Of a stretch of 64,000 nucleotides of DNA, positions 1 to 7,963 are shown one piece after another; the stretch's first letter is position 1; each line of letters starts with the position of its first letter. The notes beneath the pieces are model-generated. The model was not told where the DNA came from. It did not search any database and saw nothing but the letters and a program-made list of their open reading frames with translations. The DNA is from Parabacteroides bouchesdurhonensis (GTDB lineage Bacteria > Bacteroidota > Bacteroidia > Bacteroidales > Tannerellaceae): contig NZ_LT896588.1 of assembly GCF_900186615.1 (NCBI RefSeq), positions 710,397 through 774,396 on the forward strand, read 5' to 3'. The translations under genes and the position numbers were made by a program.

Positions 1-74
1 ATTAGTCATTTAAACGCCTCTTAAACACATAGTTTTGGAAGGTGAGCCTACTATTCTGTTTTTCCTAATAAATA

Positions 75-92
75 AATGTACGCGCGTACATT
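75..92. promoter_or_regulatory. Perfect 18-bp palindrome, copy A
   Basis: AATGTACGCGCGTACATT is its own reverse complement. Its central 14 bases alternate strictly between pyrimidine and purine, and TATATA follows. The identical palindrome occurs at 29547-29564 in copy B although the flanking bases differ. It looks like a site for a dimeric protein; function unknown. Confidence 0.7.
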
Positions 93-173
93 ATATATAA
101 GAAAAAAATCCACTCCCTAAAATTTCTTTATTTTATCCTTTTATCTTATTCGCGCAACCGGAAAGTGATTTAT

Positions 174-217
174 AAATCATCGGGATCTTTTTCCAAAATC
201 ATCCCGATGATTTCAAA
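174..217. repeat. Two 22-bp-period units (ATCATCGGGA family)
   Basis: Two consecutive units, 174-195 and 196-217, each start AAATCATC and contain a (C/G)-rich core, CGGGAT in the first and CCCGATGATTT in the second. The repeat distance is exactly 22 bp. Copy B has three units in the same place. Units in the same phase occur near 49685-49750. Confidence 0.75.
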
Positions 218-263
218 AAAGGCCTCGATGATCCCGTATATATTAACAGTCCGGAAAAGGACT

Positions 264-346
264 TTCAAAAGAGCTATCTTTTGAATACAGAAGTCCCGTC
301 TTAACACTTCAAAGGTCTGCTCTTTTGAAATGTTAAGACGGGACTT
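264..346 (+). other. Paired strong hairpins in module copy A
   Basis: Hairpin 1 is a perfect 9-bp stem, TTCAAAAGA at 264-272 with TCTTTTGAA at 277-285. Hairpin 2 has a 23-bp stem with a single mismatch, 291-313 with 324-346 (AAGTCCCGTCTTAACA...), and a 10-base loop. Both are kept in copy B. They could be an RNA structure or a terminator for transcripts leaving the invertible promoter rightward; the T-run after the stem is short. Confidence 0.65.
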
Positions 347-420
347 TTAAGTGCAAAAGTCAGCTCTTTTAAAACGAAAACAGAAATACCTCTCCGGATT
401 AACAGATATTAAGGAAAACC

Positions 421-814
421 AGCTTATCCCTAAATCTTCAACAAGTTGTTGAAGATTTGGGCCTCATTTCATGGAGGCATTGTATCCGCATTATTTATAT
501 TACATCTTAAAAAGACGAGCTGGACGAAAATTCAGTTACCAAGAAATTCTCGATAACTGAATCAGAAGGAAAGGCCTAAAGAGATAAAGTGAATTGAAGG
601 AAAACGAAACAATTCCAATAACTAAAAGGCTATCGGATTTTAGGAAAATAGAATAAAAATGTCGATATTTGCAATGAGTTATTTGCGGGAATGTAGCGTA
701 AAACGCAGAAACAGGCACGGTTGCCGGCCCGTTACCCCTACCGCTGAAATATTCCGCTTATAACCTTTTGTTCAAAGGGTTATCTCTCAAAGATGATTTT
801 ATAAAATAAACATT
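421..814. other. Intergenic region with several hairpins, no gene
   Basis: No convincing gene is present. Inverted repeats seen are a perfect 12-bp stem at 432-443/447-458 (AAATCTTCAACA), a GCCTC/GAGGC pair at 461-478, a perfect 9-bp pair ATTCAGTTA/TAACTGAAT at 530-538/554-562, and a near-palindrome at 760-783. I could not find a convincing TAnnTTTG promoter for surE here. Confidence 0.6.
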
Positions 815-1582
815 ATGGCAAAAGAAAGACCGCTCATTCTAATTACAAATGACGATGGCGTTTTAGCAAAAGGAATAAATGAATTGATTGGATGCCTCCG
901 CGATTTAGGAGATTTAGTTGTGTTTGCGCCGGATGGTCCTCGCTCAGGTATGGCAAGTGCCATCACATCGCTCATTCCTATTAAATATACGTTGCTGAAA
1001 AAAGAAGAAGGCTTGACAATATATAGTTGCACAGGGACTCCTGTAGACTGCGTTAAGCTGGCTATAAATGAGATATTGGATCGTAAACCGGATTTGTTGG
1101 TTTCCGGCATCAATCATGGCGGAAACATGGCGATCTGTGTAAACTACTCCGGCACAATGGGAGCTGCCGCCGAAGGCTGCATTTTCGACGTTCCTTCTAT
1201 GGGAGTATCCTTACTGGACCATGCGGCAGACGCCGACTTTACGGAATCTTGTCGTTTGGGACGCATGCTTGCCCGTCGTGTGCTGAAAGAGGGCTTGCCT
1301 CATGGCGTTTATCTGAATCTGAACGTCCCGAAAACAGATCATGTACTGGGACTTAAAGTTTGCCGCCAGGCGGATGGTAGATGGATTAAAGAGTTTAAAC
1401 GTTCAGAAGATGCCGGCGGGAAACCGGTATTCTGGCTTACGGGAGAATTTAAAAGTTACCAGCCAATCCTTCCGGACAACGATATGCTGGCGCTTGACAA
1501 TGGTTATGCCTCTCTTGTTCCCTGTAAAGTAGACATCACCGATTACGATTTCATGTCTACCTTAAATACATGGATCGACTGA
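815..1582 (+). CDS. surE: 5'/3'-nucleotidase SurE
   Basis: This 255-residue protein is a stationary-phase survival nucleotidase that removes phosphate from nucleoside monophosphates in the cytoplasm. The family signature NDDG at residues 12-15 supplies the metal-binding aspartates. Further metal or phosphate positions are Ser44 in RSG, the SGIN stretch at 97-100 and YSGT at 111-114. Length is normal for the family. It starts after a gene-free stretch and is followed 16 bp later by lpxB in the same direction, so the two are probably co-transcribed; surE next to lpxB is a familiar Bacteroidota arrangement. No damage or odd composition was seen. Confidence 0.95.
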   Translation: MAKERPLILITNDDGVLAKGINELIGCLRDLGDLVVFAPDGPRSGMASAITSLIPIKYTLLKKEEGLTIYSCTGTPVDCVKLAINEILDRKPDLLVSGINHGGNMAICVNYSGTMGAAAEGCIFDVPSMGVSLLDHAADADFTESCRLGRMLARRVLKEGLPHGVYLNLNVPKTDHVLGLKVCRQADGRWIKEFKRSEDAGGKPVFWLTGEFKSYQPILPDNDMLALDNGYASLVPCKVDITDYDFMSTLNTWID

Positions 1583-1598
1583 CAAGAATGAATTTGAT

Positions 1599-2732
1599 AT
1601 GAAGTATTACCTGATAGCCGGCGAAGCCTCCGGAGACTTACATGCCTCCAACCTGATGGCTGCATTAAAGGAAGAAGATCCGGAAGCCGATTTCCGCTTT
1701 CTGGGCGGGGATCTTATGCAATCGGCAGGAGGCACACTGGTAAAGCATTACCGTGAAATGGCTTTTATGGGATTCATTCCGGTACTGCTTAATCTCCGCA
1801 CGATACTTAATAATATGAAGACGTGCCGGGAAGATATCCGCCGCTATCAACCGGATGTGGTTATATTGATTGATTACCCCGGATTCAACCTTAAGATTGC
1901 CAAGTTTGTAAAAACGCAATTACACCTGCCGGTATATTATTATATCTCCCCCAAGATATGGGCCTGGAAACAATACCGCATTAAGGATTTCAGGAAATAT
2001 GTAGACCGCATGTTCTGCATCCTTCCTTTTGAAACCGAGTTCTTCCGGAAGCTCAATTATCCGGTAGACTATGTAGGTAATCCTTCTGTGGACTCGGTGG
2101 CACAATACAAAGAACATCAAGCCACATCAAAGGAAACATTTATCCGCGACGCCGGATTGTCCGGCAAACCCGTTCTTGCTCTATTAGCAGGCAGTCGCAG
2201 GCAAGAGATAAAGGATAACCTCCCTGTCATGCTGGAAGTAGCCTCCTCTTATCCGGATTATGAACCGGTAATTGCCGGAGCTCCGGGAATAGAACCGGCG
2301 TATTATGACCTGTACACCGGCAACCGTTCTGTAAAAATCGTATTCGGCCGGACTTATCCGTTGCTCCAACACAGCTATGCCGCATTGGTGACTTCCGGTA
2401 CGGCAACGCTCGAAACATCTTTATTCCGCGTCCCGCAGGCGGTCTGCTATTACGTGCCCGCCGGGAAGCTGGCCAGCTTTATTTTCCGGCATTTCTTTCA
2501 TACTAAATATATATCACTGGTGAATCTGATAGCCGGAAAGGAGGTTGTGCAAGAGTTGTTCGGAGATCGCTTTTCACACCGGCAAATACAAGACGAACTA
2601 GGACGCATCCTGCATGATACCGACTACCGGAATACAATGCAGAGCGGCTATGATGAAGTAATACGTGCTCTTGGTGCTCCGGGAGCTTCAAAGCGTACGG
2701 CACAACTAATCTATAAATCTTTGCAGCATTAA
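1599..2732 (+). CDS. lpxB: Lipid-A-disaccharide synthase LpxB
   Basis: LpxB joins UDP-2,3-diacylglucosamine to lipid X to form the lipid A disaccharide on the cytoplasmic face of the inner membrane. The 377-residue length is typical for this glycosyltransferase family 19 enzyme. Seen motifs are GEASGD at residues 8-13, an ISPKIWAWK segment near the middle, a GSR motif in LLAGSRRQEI, and SGTATLE at about 266-272 in the C-terminal half. It follows surE after 16 bp, and an ordinary intergenic gap separates it from the NigD-like gene. Housekeeping outer-membrane biogenesis; confidence is high. Confidence 0.96.
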   Translation: MKYYLIAGEASGDLHASNLMAALKEEDPEADFRFLGGDLMQSAGGTLVKHYREMAFMGFIPVLLNLRTILNNMKTCREDIRRYQPDVVILIDYPGFNLKIAKFVKTQLHLPVYYYISPKIWAWKQYRIKDFRKYVDRMFCILPFETEFFRKLNYPVDYVGNPSVDSVAQYKEHQATSKETFIRDAGLSGKPVLALLAGSRRQEIKDNLPVMLEVASSYPDYEPVIAGAPGIEPAYYDLYTGNRSVKIVFGRTYPLLQHSYAALVTSGTATLETSLFRVPQAVCYYVPAGKLASFIFRHFFHTKYISLVNLIAGKEVVQELFGDRFSHRQIQDELGRILHDTDYRNTMQSGYDEVIRALGAPGASKRTAQLIYKSLQH

Positions 2733-2826
2733 CATCTTTTATTAACCGCCTTTGCAGCATTTCATTACGAACATTCATCTTCCTTAATATAACAGAAAAA
2801 ATAATATTGTAATGATACTAAAAGGC

Positions 2827-3573
2827 ATGAAAACGTTGAAATCAATTTTACTTGTTGCGGGAGTTACCTTAACTTCACTCCTTTTTCATTCCTGTCTGGA
2901 TGACGACAGTTATTCTCTGGATAAATTCTGGATAGAGCCGGCTACAGTAGTACCTATTAACGATAATTCTTTTTATCTGAGAACAGATGACGGGGCTACC
3001 TTATGGCCTGCGGCTCCTATTTATATCAACTATGAAGCAAAAGCCCGCCAAAGAGCCTGGGTAGACTATACGATATTGGGAGACTCCATCGGCCCGTATT
3101 CCCATTCCGTAAAGATCAACCGTATCTGGAATGTATTGACGAAAGACATTGCGGAGAATCTGGGAGACAAGAACGATGAGACCTATGGCACAGACCCGGT
3201 ACTTATCAATTCACCGAAAAACAATCTTTGGATTGCGGATAACTTCCTGAATGTTGTATTCCGTGCGAATTACGGAGGTTCGGAAAAACATTTTATCAAT
3301 GTAATACAACCGGACAAAGAGAATGATCCTTATACATTGGAATTCCGTCATAATGCTTACAATGATCCGGCTGTAACAGCCGTAGAAGGGCTGGTATGCT
3401 TCCGTCTGGACGAGTTGCCCGACACAAACGGGGAAACGGTAAAGCTGAAACTGCATGTGAAGACATTTACCGGAGATGAAGTATATGAGCTGGATTACAA
3501 TACCAGTAAGCAAGCCCCCTCGGGAAATAGCAAAAGCATCAGTCCGACAGGGGATTTAAACAACTTAATGTAA
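2827..3573 (+). CDS. NigD-like surface lipoprotein
   Basis: I place the start at 2827 rather than an in-frame ATG at 2812 because it gives a compact lipoprotein signal peptide, MKTLKSILLVAG onward, with the lipobox cysteine at residue 23. The residues after the cysteine are LDDDS, an acidic tract like the Bacteroidota lipoprotein export signal that sends lipoproteins to the cell surface. The rest, rich in beta-strand-like segments and with NSPKNNLWIADNFLNVVF near the middle, matches the NigD-like family (named from nigD of B. uniformis). Its biochemical role is not known. A hairpin and T-run follow at 3619-3647. Confidence 0.8.
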   Translation: MKTLKSILLVAGVTLTSLLFHSCLDDDSYSLDKFWIEPATVVPINDNSFYLRTDDGATLWPAAPIYINYEAKARQRAWVDYTILGDSIGPYSHSVKINRIWNVLTKDIAENLGDKNDETYGTDPVLINSPKNNLWIADNFLNVVFRANYGGSEKHFINVIQPDKENDPYTLEFRHNAYNDPAVTAVEGLVCFRLDELPDTNGETVKLKLHVKTFTGDEVYELDYNTSKQAPSGNSKSISPTGDLNNLM

Positions 3574-3618
3574 ACCTTCCCACATAACTTTTATTTTTAT
3601 CATTTAGTTCAGGAGGAG

Positions 3619-3647
3619 AGGCGTCGCGATGATGCCTTTCTTTTTTT
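3619..3647 (+). terminator. Intrinsic terminator after NigD-like gene
   Basis: A 7-bp stem, AGGCGTC at 3619-3625 with GATGCCT at 3631-3637 (one G-T pair), has a 5-base loop and is followed by a T-rich run to 3647. Confidence 0.75.
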
Positions 3648-3650
3648 GTA

Positions 3651-3658
3651 TATTTTTG
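3651..3658 (+). promoter_or_regulatory. -7 box for ECF sigma operon
   Basis: TATTTTTG fits the Bacteroidota -7 consensus TAnnTTTG. It lies 48 bp before the sigma-factor ATG. No good upstream TTTG box at 19-21 bp was seen. Confidence 0.5.
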
Positions 3659-3705
3659 TACGGGATATGCAACGTTGGGGTTGTTATCCTCGTTTATATA
3701 AATAA

Positions 3706-4236
3706 ATGGAGAAAAATACTGCACATCTGATAGAAGATTGCCGCTCCGGTAAACGAACTTCACAGCTTGCCTTGTACAAACAATATGCGCGATGGCTTTA
3801 TGTGGTTTGTCTACGAATTACAGGCAATCAGGAAGAAGCGGAAGAAGCAATGCAAGATTCGTTCTTGAAAATCTTCTCCCGGCTGGATCAATATCACGAC
3901 GACCAGTGTTTTGAAGCATGGATGCACCGTATAGCCATCCATACCGCCATCGATTACGTTCGTAAACAAAAGCCGGAATGGGAAGAGATTCCCGACAATT
4001 ATGCTGAACCAGAACCGGACAGGCCGGATGAAGAACAAATCCGATATTCGGTAGCTCTGGTAAAAGAAGGCATGAAGAAACTGGCTGCCGGTTACCGCGT
4101 AATCCTCTCGCTTTACCTCTTTGAGGGATATGACATGGAAGAGATTGCCTCTATCCTCAACATTCAACCGCCCAGTGTACGCAGTCAATACCTTCGTGCC
4201 AAACGGAAACTTTTAGAAATTATAGGAGTCAACTGA
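3706..4236 (+). CDS. ECF-type RNA polymerase sigma factor
   Basis: A 176-residue group 4 sigma factor that would direct core RNA polymerase to a small regulon. Sigma region 2 covers roughly residues 20-85, including the pattern NQEEAEEAMQDSFLKIF and the FEAWMHRIA helix. Region 4 covers roughly 120-172, with YDMEEIASILNIQPPSVRSQ as the helix-turn-helix. The linker is rich in Pro and acidic residues. Its stop is one base before the start of a single-pass membrane protein, the usual place for a cognate anti-sigma factor. The regulon cannot be read from this window, but the third operon gene may be one target. Confidence 0.9.
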   Translation: MEKNTAHLIEDCRSGKRTSQLALYKQYARWLYVVCLRITGNQEEAEEAMQDSFLKIFSRLDQYHDDQCFEAWMHRIAIHTAIDYVRKQKPEWEEIPDNYAEPEPDRPDEEQIRYSVALVKEGMKKLAAGYRVILSLYLFEGYDMEEIASILNIQPPSVRSQYLRAKRKLLEIIGVN

Positions 4237-4237
4237 T

Positions 4238-4783
4238 ATGGATAAATTAAAAGATTTCATTGATGCCAACAAGGATGAGTTCAACGATGAAACGCTTCCT
4301 GCAGGACACCTTGAACGGTTCGAACAAAAACTACCCACTTCGCCTAAACACAGGAAACGGGTCTATATAATAGCGGCATTCGCCGCGGCAGCCTGTTTTG
4401 CTTTACTGTTCCTGCTTCGCTTACCGGGAGGAACTTCTATTCCGGAACCGGGCAGCAAACAGACGGCTTACCAAGCTTGCGAAAAACAGGAAATAGAAGA
4501 ACTGCGTATCTACTACAACATGCAAATAAACGACGTAATGGCGCAGATGGAGGAGATATACAAGTCCGGCAAGACTCCGGGTACTACCGGATTATTGGAA
4601 GAAACAAAACAAATTCTTCGTGACAATTATATGTTTGAGCAAACAGTTCTTCCTACTCTGCCTTGTACCAATGCAGGAGTATATGCCATGACCTTGCACT
4701 ACAACAACAGCCTGGAAGGGCTTTCTTTCATGCTCAAACAAATGGAGAGAGTTGCTAATAAAGAAGATAACAATAATAAATAA
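4238..4783 (+). CDS. Probable anti-sigma factor, single-pass membrane protein
   Basis: The 181-residue protein has a soluble N-terminal part (1-40), one membrane helix at about residues 42-60 (RVYIIAAFAAAACFALLFLL), and a C-terminal helical domain of about 115 residues. Its position one base after an ECF sigma gene makes an anti-sigma role the best guess. The N-terminal part lacks the HCC motif of zinc-binding anti-sigma factors, so this is inferred from context and topology, not from a recognised catalytic or binding motif. The next gene begins 8 bp downstream. Confidence 0.65.
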   Translation: MDKLKDFIDANKDEFNDETLPAGHLERFEQKLPTSPKHRKRVYIIAAFAAAACFALLFLLRLPGGTSIPEPGSKQTAYQACEKQEIEELRIYYNMQINDVMAQMEEIYKSGKTPGTTGLLEETKQILRDNYMFEQTVLPTLPCTNAGVYAMTLHYNNSLEGLSFMLKQMERVANKEDNNNK

Positions 4784-4790
4784 CAGGATC

Positions 4791-5882
4791 ATGAACACAT
4801 TACAAAAAACAAATCGCCCGCTGATTTTATTGGCTATATTAATGTTTGCTTATTGTCTGCCGGCGTTGGCTAAAGATCTGGAATATTCCAAACGTAAAGA
4901 AATAAACAAATCGTTCAATGTTAGCATGAGTGATCTTTTGCAAGCAGACAACCGCTATGGGAACATCACCGTTAGCTATTGGGATAAAAAGGAAGCGGCA
5001 TTCCGGATTGTAATAGAGGCAAAATCGAACGACGAATCCAAAGCGCAGGCCAATCTGGATCGCGTGGAGATAAACTTTACCAAATCAGGAAGTACAGTTT
5101 CTGCCATTACGAACCTGAAAGAAGTGAAAAGCAGCTTTTGGGGTGATTGGGGCGATGGCAACAATAACCGTCTTACCATCCAGTATTACATCAACATTCC
5201 GAACGGATTGGCGATGGACTTAACGCAAAAATATGGAAACATAGACCTGCCAAGAGATAATAAAGGGAAATGCAACCTGCACGTAAAATACGGGAATCTG
5301 GCCGGTGGCAACTTTAAAGGGGATGTGGAAATAGAAGCAAAGTATAGCAATGTTAATCTGGGAGACCTTGCCAATGCCGATATAGACCTGGGCTACGCAG
5401 GTAGTACCGTTATAGGTAATGCAGACGAACTGACAATAGACAGTAAATATTCCAATCTGGAAATACAGAACGTAAAAAGACTTACTCTGGAAAAGAAATA
5501 CGGCAACCTGAAAGTGAATACTGTTGATAAGGCGAATCTGGAAATAAAATACAGTGATATAACGATACAGTCTGTAAACGATGAACTGATTGTTGGCTCT
5601 TTGAGCTATAGTTCACTGAACGTAAAAGAGCTTTCCGACAGGTTCAAGAAGGTAAATGTAAGCGCCCGTTATGGGAATCTGACGCTAGCTATTCCTGAGC
5701 ATACAGCTTTTACCGTAAAGGCGGACAACATGAAGTATGGAGATTTCAGCATCAAAGGTTTCAATATTACAAATTCGGAGAAAACAAATTCGAACTACCG
5801 TTCCGAAATAAACAACGGAGGTGAACAAACCATTTATTTTGATGGTAACGGATACAGTAACCTCAAGATAAAAGCGAAATAA
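4791..5882 (+). CDS. Exported beta-repeat protein with recurring KYGN/KYSN motifs
   Basis: I choose the ATG at 4791 because it gives a clean signal peptide ending ALA at residues 25-27; a longer frame would overlap the preceding gene. The mature protein (total 363 residues) contains about ten repeats of the pattern (K/R)Y(G/S)(N/D)(L/I/V), spaced about 20 residues apart, with strand-like segments between. This suggests a beta-solenoid like the DUF4097 adhesin-type fold. No lipobox was seen, so it is probably periplasmic or surface. It is the last gene of the ECF sigma operon, so it may be an effector of that stress response or a sensor partner. Function unknown. Confidence 0.7.
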   Translation: MNTLQKTNRPLILLAILMFAYCLPALAKDLEYSKRKEINKSFNVSMSDLLQADNRYGNITVSYWDKKEAAFRIVIEAKSNDESKAQANLDRVEINFTKSGSTVSAITNLKEVKSSFWGDWGDGNNNRLTIQYYINIPNGLAMDLTQKYGNIDLPRDNKGKCNLHVKYGNLAGGNFKGDVEIEAKYSNVNLGDLANADIDLGYAGSTVIGNADELTIDSKYSNLEIQNVKRLTLEKKYGNLKVNTVDKANLEIKYSDITIQSVNDELIVGSLSYSSLNVKELSDRFKKVNVSARYGNLTLAIPEHTAFTVKADNMKYGDFSIKGFNITNSEKTNSNYRSEINNGGEQTIYFDGNGYSNLKIKAK

Positions 5883-5908
5883 GGACTAATAAAATAGGAA
5901 ACATAGGA

Positions 5909-5960
5909 ACAGTCCATAAGATTGCAAAAACAAATCTTATGGGCTGTTTCATTTTTTCTT
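5909..5960. terminator. Bidirectional terminator between convergent genes
   Basis: A 16-bp stem, 5909-5924 with 5934-5949 (one G-T pair), is followed on the plus strand by a T-rich run. It closes the ECF operon and also covers the end of the leftward ORF6N remnant. Confidence 0.8.
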
Positions 5961-6376
5961 TTGCCGGGATGCCAGATATCCAATAGGATTACGAGGCTTG
6001 CCGTTCTGTTTGTTTTGTGCTTGTAATTCCGTCAATGTTTCATTGATTAATTCCAATTGAGTACGAGTATCGTCGTTGATGTCGTTGTAGTCGGCAAAGA
6101 CTTCTTCTATGTAATCTTTTAGTTGTTTTACTTCCTGTTGAAGTTCCTGAACAGGGTTTGCCGGAGGGTTTAATATTAAATGACGCATGGCAACAAAAGC
6201 ACGCATGATACCTATATTGATTTGTATAGCCGCCTTTGAATTGAGAACACTACTAAGCATTGCGACGCCTAATTCAGTGAACGCATAGGGATTGCGCCTG
6301 ACACCCATTTTTATAGAATTGGAGGTCACAATTTGTGACTTCCAATCTTGCGTCTCTTCATTAAGTGGAAGATTGA
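5949..6376 (-). pseudogene. 5'-truncated ORF6N-domain gene remnant
   Basis: The frame read from a GTG at 6329 encodes 126 residues, but homology-like sequence continues upstream of it. Codons to about 6376 read [12 protein letters not shown] then KSQIVTS, which is the middle of an ORF6N domain, and an in-frame stop lies further up near 6424. The first half of the ORF6N domain (normally a start, the YGVETK-like region and a RFP motif) is missing. What remains is [12 protein letters not shown], a helical stretch, and a coiled C-terminal tail. ORF6N proteins are DNA-binding-type proteins of phage and mobile elements. It may be a remnant; a short protein from the GTG is also possible. Confidence 0.65.
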
Positions 6377-6400
6377 TTCGGGAACGGGGAGCAGAACTTC

Positions 6401-6796
6401 TTACCCGATTTTCTTTCCGACATTAGTTTTCATCGACTCTTTTGTATTCAACCAGTTATCGAGCTGAGTGAAGAAAAAGAACAATGATACACAAGTGCCT
6501 ATAGTTAATAGCATAGGAAATATATTTTTTAATCCTTCCAACAAATTACTCATCGTTTCGGATTGCTTCATAAATAAAGAAGCAACACCGGCTATTAACA
6601 TCATATAAACAACAAAACAGCCTATTACCATACTAAGCGACGGCATCCGTTTTATATAGCATTTACGGATCAAAGACCGTTTTTCACCCATAATCAGTGC
6701 CATAATACGGGTATTCAGGGATGGAGATGGCTGCTCAAAAGTACCGTTCATCAATTTCTTCGTTAATTTGTCAATATGTTCTTCTGATGTATTCAT
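6401..6796 (-). CDS. Probable anti-sigma / membrane partner of second ECF factor
   Basis: A 131-residue protein with a short soluble N-terminal part and two predicted membrane helices, roughly residues 50-75 ([19 protein letters not shown]) and 87-108. Its start overlaps the end of the ECF sigma gene by 4 bp, so translation is probably coupled. As the gene directly after a sigma factor it is likely the cognate membrane-bound regulator, but no known anti-sigma motif was recognised. The ORF6N remnant follows downstream. Confidence 0.6.
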   Translation of the reverse strand: MNTSEEHIDKLTKKLMNGTFEQPSPSLNTRIMALIMGEKRSLIRKCYIKRMPSLSMVIGCFVVYMMLIAGVASLFMKQSETMSNLLEGLKNIFPMLLTIGTCVSLFFFFTQLDNWLNTKESMKTNVGKKIG

Positions 6797-7356
6797 AACA
6801 AATCGGAAACTTCTTGTTTCATCATTTTCTGTAATGTCTCGTAAAAGTGTTTACGTCCACGAAACAATTTAATTTTAACATTGGAAGCTGTCAAGTCGGT
6901 AATCTGACGAATCTCATCTACCGAACATTCTTCCAGATAATAGAGGGTAAGCAACAGGCTTTCATCAGCCGGAAGCTTTTTTAATACACCGGAAATAATC
7001 TCCTTGCGGTCTTCTCTTTCCAATATGGAAGATGCCGCATCCATCTCGGCCATTGTCAGGTCGGTTGCTCCGGCTTCTTCATAATCAGCAAAATTACGTT
7101 GTTGACGCAATGCACTCAGGGCGGTACGATAAACAATGCGATAAAACCATGTAGAGAACTTACTTTCAAACTGGAAATCGGGTAATGCGCGATACATCTT
7201 TACAAAAGCATCCTGTACAGCTTCTTCCGCCTCCTCACGGTTTTCGAGAATACGAAAAGCTATCGTATAAGCCATCTTCTCATACTTCGCGACGAGGCAG
7301 GAGAAACTTTGCGTATCCCCTGCCAAAATGTGCATTATCCACTTTTGCTCATCCAT
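6793..7356 (-). CDS. ECF-type RNA polymerase sigma factor (second module)
   Basis: The 187-residue protein has sigma region 2 at about residues 20-85 (NREEAEEAVQDAFVKMYRAL, then FSTWFYRIVYRTAL) and region 4 at about 128-178 (ECSVDEIRQITDLTASNVK as the helix-turn-helix). It is clearly related to, but distinct from, the sigma factor at 3706. It sits between an upstream small membrane protein (12-bp gap) and a downstream membrane protein (4-bp overlap), giving a three-gene unit. The regulon is unknown. Confidence 0.9.
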   Translation of the reverse strand: MDEQKWIMHILAGDTQSFSCLVAKYEKMAYTIAFRILENREEAEEAVQDAFVKMYRALPDFQFESKFSTWFYRIVYRTALSALRQQRNFADYEEAGATDLTMAEMDAASSILEREDRKEIISGVLKKLPADESLLLTLYYLEECSVDEIRQITDLTASNVKIKLFRGRKHFYETLQKMMKQEVSDLL

Positions 7357-7368
7357 CCAAACCGGATT

Positions 7369-7752
7369 CTATCGGTTATCATCTTCTTGCATTTCTTTTT
7401 TCTGCATATTGCGGGATATAAAGAAATACAAAATGAACGCTAAACCGGCAAACAATAGCAACATTGTAGGAATTGTAAGATTCATCCATCCATTATCCAA
7501 ATACATATATGGATAAAATACAATACTCATTACTAATCCTACAGCCAGACCTATCATCACCATTCCATTTCTCAAAGCCGGATAGCGATTGGCTTTCTTT
7601 TCCGGTTCTTCCAAAATCATACCGTTTGAAATCATAGCCATCCTCTCTTCATGGCGACCTTTAATTGTGTAATAACAAGCAACTATTCCCAACACGACGG
7701 GAAGGCCTACCGCACAAACAATTGCAATAATCGGAATCCACAGCTCATTCAT
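7369..7752 (-). CDS. DUF6249-like small membrane protein
   Basis: The 127-residue protein has three predicted membrane helices, near residues 4-27, 62-83 and 88-112, and a basic/acidic C-terminal tail (NMQKKEMQEDDNR). A short cytoplasmic loop contains RHEERMAMISNGM, which resembles the conserved segment of the DUF6249 family often found beside ECF sigma factors in Bacteroidota. It is the first gene of the sigma / anti-sigma unit. Role unknown; family assignment is by eye. Confidence 0.6.
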   Translation of the reverse strand: MNELWIPIIAIVCAVGLPVVLGIVACYYTIKGRHEERMAMISNGMILEEPEKKANRYPALRNGMVMIGLAVGLVMSIVFYPYMYLDNGWMNLTIPTMLLLFAGLAFILYFFISRNMQKKEMQEDDNR

Positions 7753-7904
7753 ATTTTTAAGTTTTTATCGTTAATAATCTTGTTTTGTATATAGGACACA
7801 AAGTAACGAAAATCGGTTACAGAAAAACGAAAGTTTTTTCTTTTTTCCTCGACTTACTGATTCATACCGGGTAGAACATAAACGGTTTGACGAGCCAACA
7901 TGGC

Positions 7905-7940
7905 AACAAAAAAGGGGTTGCCTATTAGTAAGCAACCCCT
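7905..7940 (-). terminator. Intrinsic terminator of the Gfo-DUF1080-DoxX-Gfo operon
   Basis: AGGGGTTGC at 7913-7921 pairs perfectly with GCAACCCCT at 7932-7940. On the minus strand the stem is followed by six T (complement of 7907-7912). It lies 24 bp past the stop of the last gene. Confidence 0.85.
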
Positions 7941-7963
7941 CATTTCCTTTATATTTAAAGCAT

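Larger units (their letters stand above)
1..420. repeat. Copy A of a ~430-bp duplicated intergenic module
   Basis: This segment is closely similar, by eye well over 80 percent, to 29474-29914. Both copies begin with the outer end of an inverted-repeat arm (ATTAGTCA), carry the same 18-bp palindrome, the same 22-bp-period units, and the same two hairpins, and both end in TTAAGGAAAACC. At copy B the module lies directly behind the invertible promoter of a DUF6383 gene. I therefore infer that another such promoter and gene lie just left of the window. Copy A has one 22-bp unit fewer than copy B. No reading frame of coding quality was seen. Confidence 0.9.

Noticed and set aside
174-217. CRISPR-like reading of the 22-bp repeats
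   Set aside because: Units are joined head to tail with no unique spacers, appear in two to three copies, and no cas genes are in the window.
536-718. A 60-codon open frame on the minus strand in the left intergenic region
   Set aside because: No homology seen, unusual composition for a protein (Phe/Ser-rich) and overlap with hairpins. Treated as non-coding.
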